Below the pieces are notes generated by a model. The model saw only the letters and a program-made list of their open reading frames with translations, did not search any database and was not told the origin of the DNA. Position numbers and translations under genes: made by a program. From Psychroflexus tropicus DSM 15496 (GTDB taxonomy: Bacteria > Bacteroidota > Bacteroidia > Flavobacteriales > Flavobacteriaceae): a stretch of 64,000 nt of DNA. Shown here in pieces: positions 1 to 9,100 of this stretch (position 1 is its first letter; the number at the start of each line of letters is the position of its first letter). The DNA lies in assembly GCF_000378765.1 (NCBI RefSeq), contig NZ_KB905345.1:124001-188000 (forward strand). Direction: 5' to 3'.

Positions 1-1979
1 CCTTCAGCAATAGAGTCAGATTCAGCTGCTTGGTATTCCAAACCAGTTAGTCCTAGTTTTTCAAAAATTCTTTCTAAATAAGCTTTCAATTCAAAGAAAT
101 TAGTTTTTTGTTGAGGCGAAACCCAGCTTTCTGATGATTTATGGCCAGAGATGAATAGCGATAAGTGTTTAAATTCTTTGTACGCTCCGTCAATAAGGTG
201 GTAAGTTTTTCCAAATTCAAAAAACTTGATATCTGTTGTTTTTCTATTGATGTTATAGCTCACGGACTCTAATCCAGAAAACAACATCGATTGCCTCATC
301 ACATTGAGATCGGTACTTAGCGCGTTCAAAATATCAACATTGTGCTCTTCTTTGAGATCTTCTGCCAACTCTACATAAGCCTTGGTCGTAAGAGAGTTAG
401 ACATAATCTCATAAAACCCTTGTGAAACCAGTTGGTTAGCTATTTTATTTTGTAGCTTATAATCATCGAAAATCGAAGAATTCGCTACAGACACATTGAA
501 TTTGCTATCAGACTCGATGCTGTTATAACCATAAACTCTTAAAATTTCCTCTATCACATCTACTTCTCTTTGGACGTCAACTCGATAAGCAGGAATTGTA
601 AGACCTAAGCCACTCTCAGAAACATTATTGACTTTGATATCCAGAGAAGTCAGGATAGTTTTAATTATTCCTGTATCTATTTCCTGTCCAATTAATTGAT
701 TGATTTTATCGAAGGTTAAAAACACCTGAAAATCTTCGATCTTTTTAGGATAGAAATCGTCGATATCACTAGAGACTACACCACCAGCAATTTCCTGAAT
801 TAATATTACAGCTCTCTTCAAAGCAAACTCAGTAATGTTTGGATCTATACCTCTTTCAAAACGGAATGAAGCATCGGTATTGAGTCCATGACGCTTTGCT
901 GTTTTTCTCACACTCACCGGGTTGAAGTAAGCACTTTCTAAAAATATATCAGTGGTACTTGTGGTCACTCCAGAGTCTAAACCACCAAAAACACCCGCAA
1001 TACACAGTGGCTTCTCAGCATCACAAATCATTAAATCATCTTCATGAAGTTCCCGTTCTACACCATCCAGGGTCGTGAATTTAGTCCCAGCCTTTAAGGT
1101 TTTTACCACAATTTTATTGTTTTTTACCTTATCTAAATCAAAAGCATGAAGTGGTTGTCCTAATTCGTGCAACACATAATTGGTAGCATCAACAACATTG
1201 TTTTTAGGATTGATTCCAATAGCTTTCAATTTATTTTTTAACCAGTCTGGAGATTCCTTAACCTCAAGTCCAGACAAGCTTACACCACAATATCTTGGAG
1301 CTAATTCTGAATTCTTTACATCGATGCCAACCTTTAAACTTCTATTATCCACATGAAAACTACTCACAGAAGGAGTGTCCAGTGGTATATTGATTTCATT
1401 TTGAATCAATCCCGCTCTCAAATCTCTGGCTACACCCCAGTGGCTCATCGCATCGGCACGATTTGGCGTTAAGCCTATTTCAAAAACCTGATCTTTTTCA
1501 ACAGTGAACACCTGATTTAAGGGAATACCAGGAATTAAGTTCTTATCTAAGACCATGATCCCATCATGACTTTTGCCTAAACCGATTTCGTCTTCAGCAC
1601 AGATCATACCTTCGCTTACTTCTCCTCTGATCTTACCTTTTTTAATTTTCCAGGCTTCACCTTTATCATCGTAAAGCGTTGTTCCAATGGTGGCTACAGG
1701 TACATTTTGTCCCTTATCGACGTTTGGAGCACCACAAACAATAGAAAGTGGTACTTCTTCTCCTATATTAACTTTAGTTATTTTAAGGCGATCTGCGTTA
1801 GGATGAGGCTCGCATGACTCAACGTGTCCTACAACTATGCCTTCTAGTCCTCCTTTAATCGATTCAAAATTGGTAATCCCTTCTACCTCCAAACCGAGAT
1901 CAGTGAGCAGAACTTCTGTCTCTGCAGCAGTCCACTTCGTATTCACAAATTGCTTTAACCAGTTGTAAGAAATCTTCAT
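1..1979 (-). CDS. pheT: Phenylalanyl-tRNA synthetase beta subunit (5' part, runs off window)
   Basis: Beta chain of the tetrameric enzyme that charges tRNA-Phe in the cytoplasm. The frame is open from ATG at 1979 to the window edge, about 659 codons of a family usually near 800 residues, so roughly the last 150 residues, including the C-terminal anticodon-binding domain, lie outside. The N-terminus begins MKISYNWLKQFV and continues into a tRNA-binding (EMAP-like) domain with PHPNADRL and CGAPNV, then the LTPNRAD motif, all typical of PheT. It is divergent from the M28 peptidase gene with a 99-nt gap. No sign of damage in the visible part. Confidence 0.96.
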   Translation of the reverse strand, partial: MKISYNWLKQFVNTKWTAAETEVLLTDLGLEVEGITNFESIKGGLEGIVVGHVESCEPHPNADRLKITKVNIGEEVPLSIVCGAPNVDKGQNVPVATIGTTLYDDKGEAWKIKKGKIRGEVSEGMICAEDEIGLGKSHDGIMVLDKNLIPGIPLNQVFTVEKDQVFEIGLTPNRADAMSHWGVARDLRAGLIQNEINIPLDTPSVSSFHVDNRSLKVGIDVKNSELAPRYCGVSLSGLEVKESPDWLKNKLKAIGINPKNNVVDATNYVLHELGQPLHAFDLDKVKNNKIVVKTLKAGTKFTTLDGVERELHEDDLMICDAEKPLCIAGVFGGLDSGVTTSTTDIFLESAYFNPVSVRKTAKRHGLNTDASFRFERGIDPNITEFALKRAVILIQEIAGGVVSSDIDDFYPKKIEDFQVFLTFDKINQLIGQEIDTGIIKTILTSLDIKVNNVSESGLGLTIPAYRVDVQREVDVIEEILRVYGYNSIESDSKFNVSVANSSIFDDYKLQNKIANQLVSQGFYEIMSNSLTTKAYVELAEDLKEEHNVDILNALSTDLNVMRQSMLFSGLESVSYNINRKTTDIKFFEFGKTYHLIDGAYKEFKHLSLFISGHKSSESWVSPQQKTNFFELKAYLERIFEKLGLTGLEYQAAESDSIAE

Positions 1980-2078
1980 AATTTATATCTATAGAGCCGG
2001 CAAAGATAAGAAACCCACTTAGCTCATAAAATTTTTATTCCTCTTAAATTAACGTAAATTAGCTCAAAAATAATTTAT

Positions 2079-3416
2079 ATGAAATCGATACTTACTATTT
2101 TATGTTTGAGTTTTTCAAGTCTATTTTATGCACAGGTAGACACCAGGATTTACGATATTATAGATGATGTATCATCTAATCAACTGGAGACTTATGTTCA
2201 GCAACTCGTTGATTTTGGAACTCGAAACACCTTTAGCGAAACCGAAAGTAACACGCGTGGTATTGGAGCAGCGAGACGCTGGATTAAATCTGAATTTGAA
2301 TCCATATCGTCCAACTGCAATAATTGCCTAGAAGTTTTTTTCCAGGGTGAGACAGTCACTCCAGAGGACGGAAGAAGAGTCCCAAAAACTGCTGAAATAC
2401 TCAATGTGGTAGCCGTACAGAAAGGTAAAAAATATCCTAATTCCTATATTATCATGAGTGGAGATATAGACTCCAGAGCTTCGGATACTCAGGACTTTAC
2501 CACTGATGCACCGGGCGCCAATGACAACGCCACAGGTATGGCGGGTACCATGGAAGCCGCAAGAATTCTGTCTCAATATGAATTTGATCACAGTATCGTT
2601 TATGTAGGTTTAAGTGGTGAGGAACAAGGTTTATTTGGTGGTCAATTTCTTGCTAAATATGCGAAAGAAAAGAATTGGAATGTCATTGGAATCATCAACA
2701 ATGATATGATAGGAAACATTGAAGGTGTGGATGGAGTGATCGACAATAGAACCTTTAGAATTTTCAGTGAAGCTTACAACCCCACTGAAACGGATAGGGA
2801 GCGACAGATGAAGCGTTATTACGGTGGTGAAGTAGATGGGAATTCAAGACAGTTGGCCAGATACGTTTATCAAACCACTCAAACCTACATGCCAGAGATG
2901 AATCCAATGATGATTTATCGCCTGGATAGGTTTGGACGAGGCGGTCATCATAAGCCCTTTAATGATTTGGGTTATGCAGGGATTAGAATCATGGAGGCTC
3001 ATGAAAATTACACTCAGCAACATCAGGATATAAGAACTGAAAATGGAATCGACTATGGGGATGTGATTGAGCACGTCAATTTTGATTACGTCAAAAAATT
3101 GACAGCGGTAAATGCGATTAATCTGGCTAGTTTAGCCTGGGCTCCACCCGCCCCTAGTGAAGTCTCAATAGGTGGTATGGTAGAACCTTCTGCAAAACTA
3201 AGCTGGAAGCAAGAACAACCGGATGATGTAGTAGGCTACAAAGTTTACTGGAGGTCTACAACCTCACCAACCTGGGATCATTTCAAATACGTAGAGGATG
3301 TTAACAAAGTCACTTTAGATGGAATCGTTATCGACAACTTCTACTTTGGAGTGGCAGCTGTAGGAAAAAACGGACACGAGAGTGTAGTGGTTTTCCCTAG
3401 CAAAGTTATGAGGTAA
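2079..3416 (+). CDS. Secreted M28-family zinc metallopeptidase with C-terminal fibronectin-like domain
   Basis: A 445-residue exported peptidase. Residues 1-18 form a signal peptide (cleavage after YAQ). The M28 core spans about 40-350: GDIDSR at 128-133, PGANDN at 145-150, SGEEQGL at 179-185, NND at 207-209 and a late GGHHKPF histidine motif. These match the di-zinc ligands and the general-base Glu of the family, except that the first ligand, normally His in an HxD motif, is Asp129 here. Residues about 360-440 look like a fibronectin type III module. Probably a periplasmic or secreted aminopeptidase; substrate unknown. It is followed directly by a strong hairpin terminator. Confidence 0.9.
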   Translation: MKSILTILCLSFSSLFYAQVDTRIYDIIDDVSSNQLETYVQQLVDFGTRNTFSETESNTRGIGAARRWIKSEFESISSNCNNCLEVFFQGETVTPEDGRRVPKTAEILNVVAVQKGKKYPNSYIIMSGDIDSRASDTQDFTTDAPGANDNATGMAGTMEAARILSQYEFDHSIVYVGLSGEEQGLFGGQFLAKYAKEKNWNVIGIINNDMIGNIEGVDGVIDNRTFRIFSEAYNPTETDRERQMKRYYGGEVDGNSRQLARYVYQTTQTYMPEMNPMMIYRLDRFGRGGHHKPFNDLGYAGIRIMEAHENYTQQHQDIRTENGIDYGDVIEHVNFDYVKKLTAVNAINLASLAWAPPAPSEVSIGGMVEPSAKLSWKQEQPDDVVGYKVYWRSTTSPTWDHFKYVEDVNKVTLDGIVIDNFYFGVAAVGKNGHESVVVFPSKVMR

Positions 3417-3435
3417 ACTGAAAACCTTAAATACT

Positions 3436-3473
3436 AAAAAAGGTCTTATCGAAAATGATAAGACCTTTTTTTT
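3436..3473. terminator. Bidirectional terminator, copy 1 of a duplicated 43-bp repeat
   Basis: A 15-bp stem (AAAAAAGGTCTTATC and its complement) with a 6-nt loop, ending in eight T, directly after the M28 gene and abutting the 3' end of the opposite-strand gene. The sequence 3431-3473 recurs without mismatch at 5915-5957. Confidence 0.9.
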
Positions 3474-3475
3474 GT

Positions 3476-4426
3476 TTAAAATCCAAAACCAATTCTAATG
3501 GCCGGATAGGTTTGTTCTGAGGATATATAAAGTTGTGGTGAAATTGTAATATAATTACCAGCTTCCCAATTCACGCCAAATCTAAATGTATCGTCATCAA
3601 ACATATCGCCGTTTTGAGAAATCAAGTAACCAAATTCTAGACCTACCCAATTGCTTTTGTCTTTATTAGTTGAAAAGTTACGTCGGTAACCCAGGCTTAA
3701 TAGGCTATTGATGTCTGCAGACGAGTTATCATTAAAATCGTAGAGTAAATTATAAGATAAATAATATTGATTTTTAAGTACGTCTTTTTTATTGAAACCA
3801 AATCCTATCTCACCTGTAAAATCAATCACTGGATCATTTTTAATTAGGTTAACACCTACACCAACCTTTAGAAATAGTAACTCACCAGTTGTGCCAATTC
3901 TATAATCCTCCTTTTTAATAAGACTATCTTTTTCAAACGCATATTTGAATAACTTCAATCTTCTACTGCGTCTGGCACTAGTATCATCAAGGGCTTGTAT
4001 TACCTTGGTAATTAAATTTTTTGAAATTAGATTTTCTTGATCATCAAATTCGATGGATATATAGTATTTATCTGAAAACACTTGACATATATTATCAAAT
4101 TGATAGGGCTTATATTCACCGTTTTCCCAAATTATTGTTTCAGCTTTTTCTTCAGTTTTAATCGTTAGCTTTTCATTCGGTTTATAAGTGATCTTGTAGG
4201 GTAAATTCTTAGGTAAATCTTGATTGACTTTCAAAATTTTCTGTAGTCTTTTCAATTCCTCACCAACATCTTTCTTCAAGTCAGAGTAATTATATATACT
4301 CATTTGTACCACTACTTGACTATCAATCTCAACAATTAGAGAATCAATAGATGGTTTTTGTGCGAAACAAAGATTAGTTAATAGAAGAAGGAACGTAATT
4401 ATGAATGTTTGCTTTAAATTTCTCAT
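3476..4426 (-). CDS. Exported protein of unknown function, probably an outer-membrane beta-barrel
   Basis: 316 residues, not recognised as a named family. Residues 1-22 are a signal peptide (hydrophobic core IITFLLLLTN, cleavage after CFAQ). The middle (25-165) is polar, and the C-terminal half has alternating hydrophobic/aromatic strands and ends in GFGF, as expected for an outer-membrane barrel that ends in Phe. It is the last gene of a unit with the anti-sigma-like and sigma genes upstream (49-nt gap). An envelope protein encoded with an ECF sigma factor is commonly its sensor or target; that link is inference. Confidence 0.7.
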   Translation of the reverse strand: MRNLKQTFIITFLLLLTNLCFAQKPSIDSLIVEIDSQVVVQMSIYNYSDLKKDVGEELKRLQKILKVNQDLPKNLPYKITYKPNEKLTIKTEEKAETIIWENGEYKPYQFDNICQVFSDKYYISIEFDDQENLISKNLITKVIQALDDTSARRSRRLKLFKYAFEKDSLIKKEDYRIGTTGELLFLKVGVGVNLIKNDPVIDFTGEIGFGFNKKDVLKNQYYLSYNLLYDFNDNSSADINSLLSLGYRRNFSTNKDKSNWVGLEFGYLISQNGDMFDDDTFRFGVNWEAGNYITISPQLYISSEQTYPAIRIGFGF

Positions 4427-4475
4427 TTTTATTTTATTAAGTTAATAATGTGGGTATATATTAAATAGTAGTTAA

Positions 4476-5234
4476 CTAATTAGAAAAGCTGCTACTTAGC
4501 GCTATGACCTCCTCTTTTGATTTTGAATTTTTACGTCCAAATTGTATTCTTAATTTTTTTGTATCCTGGTTTTTTTTTACTTCTTCTGTTTTTATAATGA
4601 TGTTTTTTTGAAAACTCAATTTTAAATTTTTTACATCATTTATATTAGCACTAAATTCGGTTAACTCAGAAGCGTTCTCAATCAATTTACCTTTGAGTAT
4701 TGTATTTGATAAAACTTCAGTTGCATTTGTACTCTTGCTGTCTTTTTCACTCTTAGAATCTGAACGTTGTGCAATCGCAATTGATGTATTCGATAGAGAG
4801 TCGGTGTCTTTTTCAACATAGACAATCTGTTTTAGGTACACCGTATCCTTAATAAACTTGGTAGTTACAAGTGATTTAGTTTCAGACTGATTTTTCTCTA
4901 TATAAACGGTATCAGTTCTTTGGCTAGCTAAATTCAGGCTAAGATCCTTAATTGACTGCAAGTTTTGATTGTCTAATTTCAATTGCTGATTAGCTTCTAA
5001 TAGTTTTTCAACTGAAGATTTGTACTTTAGGTTAGAATATGACAAAACGGATAGAAAAATTAAAAGTAAAATACTGACTGCTGACAGCAATCGATAAAAA
5101 TGTGGTACAACTTTCTTTTCGGTTTTAACTTTATTCCATACCCTTTCTTTGGCTAATTCTGCATCAGAATCGTAGAAATCATTAGATTCATTTAGGGCTT
5201 TCTTTATCAATGCATCTAGTTTATACTTTTCCAT
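4476..5234 (-). CDS. Single-pass membrane protein, putative anti-sigma factor
   Basis: 252 residues. A charged cytoplasmic segment of about 43 residues (the acidic stretch ESNDFYDSDAELAKERVW) is followed by one membrane helix at about 46-68 (LLSAVSILLLIFLSVLSY) and then a long polar, partly coiled-coil periplasmic part rich in Ser, Lys and Asn. This topology, and the 14-nt overlap with the upstream sigma gene, fit a membrane anti-sigma factor. I see no zinc-binding HxxxCxxC motif, so it would be a non-ZAS type. The role is inferred from position and topology. Confidence 0.62.
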   Translation of the reverse strand: MEKYKLDALIKKALNESNDFYDSDAELAKERVWNKVKTEKKVVPHFYRLLSAVSILLLIFLSVLSYSNLKYKSSVEKLLEANQQLKLDNQNLQSIKDLSLNLASQRTDTVYIEKNQSETKSLVTTKFIKDTVYLKQIVYVEKDTDSLSNTSIAIAQRSDSKSEKDSKSTNATEVLSNTILKGKLIENASELTEFSANINDVKNLKLSFQKNIIIKTEEVKKNQDTKKLRIQFGRKNSKSKEEVIALSSSFSN

Positions 5235-5766
5235 TGCTCTTTATTTTTTCTATTTTCTTTATAATGTGTTGTCGGGCCTTTCTAAGTTGTGATTTTGAAG
5301 TGTTTTCAGAAATATTTAGCAAACCTGATACCTCTTTATGCGAGTATCCTTCAATGGCAAATAAATTAAACACTAACCTATATCCAGTAGGCATTCTCTC
5401 AATGATGAAGTAAATCTGTTCAATGTCAATATCATTCAAATTAGAATCAAATTCCGAGTCTACAGTGAGTTCTGGTATATTATCATCGTATTTAATACGG
5501 TTTCTTTTCTTAACAAATCTTATCGATTCATTTACCACAATTGTTTTGATCCATTTGGTGAAGCTAGGTTCGCCACGGAATTCAAACTTTTCAATGTTTT
5601 TAAAGATCTTCGTAAAAGAATTGATGAGTACATCTTCTACATCATTGTGATTGTTTAGTATACGTCTTGATATATTGTACATATGTTTATAATACATCTC
5701 AAACAAGACATTTTCAGCAAATTGATTACCGGATTTACATCCATCAATGATTTTAATAATTTCCAA
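5221..5766 (-). CDS. ECF-type RNA polymerase sigma factor
   Basis: 181 residues with sigma-70 region 2 (about 20-90: LFEMYYKHMYNISRR, then DVEDVLINSFTKIF) and region 4 helix-turn-helix (about 128-175: MPTGYRLVFNLFAIEGYSHKEV, then SENTSKSQLRKARQ). It would direct RNA polymerase to a small regulon. The frame appears to start at TTG (5764-5766); no suitable in-frame ATG lies nearby. It overlaps the anti-sigma-like gene by 14 nt, implying translational coupling. First gene of a three-gene unit that sits between two identical terminator copies. Confidence 0.9.
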   Translation of the reverse strand: MEIIKIIDGCKSGNQFAENVLFEMYYKHMYNISRRILNNHNDVEDVLINSFTKIFKNIEKFEFRGEPSFTKWIKTIVVNESIRFVKKRNRIKYDDNIPELTVDSEFDSNLNDIDIEQIYFIIERMPTGYRLVFNLFAIEGYSHKEVSGLLNISENTSKSQLRKARQHIIKKIEKIKSNGKV

Positions 5767-5919
5767 ATGCTTTTTCTCTTACCCGTTTATTTTTAATAAC
5801 ACCATTTTCTTTCTTGAAGTTGCCTGAACTGAATTTAAATTTTATAAAAGGAGTATTAGGGTGCCAGATTAATATGGAAAGATGTTATTATTTCTACGTT
5901 AGAAAAATATCAACATACT

Positions 5920-5958
5920 AAAAAAGGTCTTATCGAAAATGATAAGACCTTTTTTTTT
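5920..5958. terminator. Bidirectional terminator, copy 2 of the duplicated repeat
   Basis: The same 15-bp stem and loop as at 3436-3473, followed by nine T on the plus strand. It lies immediately beyond the 3' end of tRNA-His, which reads towards it on the minus strand. Its presence upstream of the sigma gene, where no plus-strand gene needs terminating, suggests that it was duplicated when the sigma module arrived. Confidence 0.85.
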
Positions 5959-5959
5959 G

Positions 5960-6034
5960 GGTGGAAGATGGGGCTCGAACCCACGACCCCTGGTACCACA
6001 AACCAGTGCTCTAACCAACTGAGCTACATCCACC
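5960..6034 (-). tRNA. tRNA-His (GTG)
   Basis: A full cloverleaf on the minus strand: D-arm AGCTCAGTTGGTTAGAGC, anticodon stem CTGGT/ACCAG around loop TTGTGGT (anticodon GTG), and T-arm with TTCGAGC. The extra 5' G paired with discriminator C is the hallmark of histidine tRNA. CCA is not encoded. One T-T mismatch is seen in the acceptor stem. Confidence 0.95.
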
Positions 6035-6120
6035 AGTTGTCTCAAAAGACGATGCAAATTTAATATAAAATTGCGTTCTACAAAACCTTTTCCATAAAAT
6101 AGAATAAAATTCTACGCGAT

Positions 6121-6156
6121 AAAAAATCCCACTCAACGTGATATTGAGCGGGATTT
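6121..6156 (-). terminator. Terminator after the PrpE-Acs gene
   Basis: Hairpin arms AAAATCCC-CTCAA and TTGAG-GGGATTTT with one A/C mismatch. On the minus strand the right arm is followed by a T-run, as expected for termination of the acetate operon. Confidence 0.75.
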
Positions 6157-6189
6157 TGATAAGTCCTTCATTTATAGAGTTATCAGCTT

Positions 6190-9100
6190 CTACTTTTCGA
6201 GATAAGGCTCTACTTTCTCTTTGATTTCCTCAACGATGCTAGGGTCTAATAAAGTGGATACATCCCCGATTTGGTCTCCTTCGTTAGATGAAATCTTTCT
6301 CATAATTCTACGCATGATTTTACCACTTCGGGTTTTAGGAAGTCCAGAGACAAAATGAATGCGATCCAGTTTGGCAATAGGGCCTATTTTACTGGCAATT
6401 AACTGATTGATTTCCTTACTCAAGTTTTCTTTATTCCTGGATTCTCCATCTGTTTTTAAGATGACAAAACCCGCTAAGGCATTTCCTTTCACATTGTGTA
6501 GGAATCCAATAATAGCTGATTCTGCGACCGCTGGGTGCTCATTGATGGCGTCTTCTATAGGGGCAGTTCCTAAATTATGTCCAGATACAATGATAACGTC
6601 ATCTACTCTACCCGTAATTCTATAATAGCCGACTTCATCCCTCAAAGCACCGTCCCCCGTAAAATAAACGTTTTTGAAGGCGGAGAAGTACGTTTCCTTA
6701 TATCGCTTATGATTCCCATAAACGGTTCTTGCCATACTAGGCCAGGGATGTTTAATGCAGAGTCGACCTGAAACCGAATTCCCTTCGATTTCATTTCCAT
6801 TCTCATCCATCAGTGATGGTTGTATACCAGGTAATGGAAGCGTGGCATAAGTTGGTTTGGTTGGAGTCACAAAAGGTATTGGTGAGATCATAATACCTCC
6901 AGTTTCTGTTTGCCACCAGGTATCGACGATGGGGCAAGTTTTTTTTCCAATATTTTCGTTGTACCAGTTCCAGGCTTCTTCATTAATGGGCTCTCCTACA
7001 CTTCCCAGAACTTTCAGAGATGATAAATCGTATTTATTGACATGCTCAATATCCTGTTTAGCTAGAGCTCTTATTGCTGTAGGAGCCGTATAAAACTGAT
7101 TTACTTTATACTTATCTACAATTTCCCAGAATCTACCAAAGTCTGGATAAGAAGGCACCCCCTCAAACATTAGGGTTGTAGCCCCATTCAATAATGGACC
7201 ATAAACAATATAAGAATGTCCTGTAATCCACCCTATATCTGCTGTACACCAGTACACATCATTTTCCTGATATTGAAACACGTTTTTGAATGAAAAGGCT
7301 GAGTAAACCATGTATCCAGCAGTGGTATGTACCATTCCCTTTGGTGTTCCGGTTGAACCAGAGGTGTATAGAATAAACAACATGTCTTCTGCGTCCATGA
7401 CTTCAGCTTCGCAAGTATTGTCGACTTGCTTTAATTCGTCATGAAGCCAAACGTCTCGATCATCGACCATATCCACTTTACCAAATGTTCGCTTAGCCAC
7501 CAACACAGATTCAACTGAAGGTGTCGTTTCTAAAGCTTCATCTACAATACCTTTTAGATCAATACTTTTAGCTCCACGATAAGATCCATCTGAAGTAATC
7601 ACCATTTTACAATCAGAATCATTAATTCGGGAAGCGAGTGCAGAGGCTGAAAATCCAGCAAAAACAACGGAGTGCACCGCACCTATTCTAGCGCAGGCCA
7701 GAGTAGCGATAGCCAGTTCAGGAATCATAGGCAGATAAATACAAACACGGTCGCCTTTATGTACGCCATTCTTTTTGAGCACATTTGCCATTTTATTAAC
7801 CCGCTTAGACAGTTCCCCGTAGCTGATGTGCAAAGCCTCTTCTTCTGGATTATTAGGTTCCCATATTATCGCTGTTTTATCTGCTCTAGTCTTCAGGTGT
7901 CTGTCTATCGCATTTTCGGTAATGTTGAGTTTTGCCCCTTCGAACCAGGTCACTTTTGCTTCTTCAGGGTTCCAGTTTAAAACCGAATCCCATTTTCGTT
8001 TCCATTCGAAATTTCGTTCTGCAATAGTGTTCCAGAAATTCTCAGGATCGTTTTGAGATATGCGATACACATCCATGTACTTAGCTAACGAATCTATGTT
8101 GTAATAGCTTTTGGTAAGCGCCTTTAAAGATTGAGTCACCTGATCTTTATTCTTACTAAACGCTCCGATCTTTTTTTGATTGAAAGTTTCAATAATATCA
8201 CTAATCACCATGGGATCTTCAATGGTAGATGGTAATTTGTAAGGCTCTCCTGCCACTAATTTTCTTAAGGTTCGTCTTAATATTTTGCCACTTCGTGTTT
8301 TTGGTAAGCGTTTAACCATCACCACTGTTTTTAAGGAAGCAATAGGACCAATTTTATCTCTGACTAACTGGACAATTTCGGTCTCCATTTTGTAAGATTC
8401 ATAATCTTCTTCGCCTGTTTTGGGGACTACGATTGCTAGAGGTATTTCGCCTTTTAAATCATCTGTAAGTCCTACTACGGCACATTCTGCAACCGAAGAA
8501 TGCTGAGATACTACCTCCTCCAATGCCGCTGTAGAGAGACGATGTCCTGACACATTAATCACATCATCTATTCTTCCTGTTATAAATACATAGCCGTCTT
8601 CATCAACATACCCACCATCGCCAGAAAAATAATAACCAGGAAACTTACTGAGGTATCCGTTTTTATAGCGCTCATGATTTTGCCAAAGGGTTTGCATGAA
8701 ACCAGGAGGCAAAGGCAATTTAGAACAGATATAACCTTCCGCATTAGGACCTAACTGCTCTCCATCTTCCGAAAGAATCTGAATATCATATCCCGGTACA
8801 GGTTTTCCCGCAGAACCTGGTTTTACGGGTAAAGGGTCCAGTCCCATAAAATTAGCAACGATAGACCAACCGGATTCGGTTTGCCACCAATGATCGATCA
8901 CAGGAATCTTTAAATGCTCTTCTGCCCAGTTTAAGGTAGTTTCATCACAACGTTCGCCTGCTAAAAACTGATATTTCAAAGAGGATAGATCGTATTTTTT
9001 GATAAACGCTCCATCAGGATCTTCTTTTTTAATGGCTCTAAAGGCAGTAGGAGCTGTAAACATAACATTTACCTTATGATCTTCTATCACTCTCCAAAAC

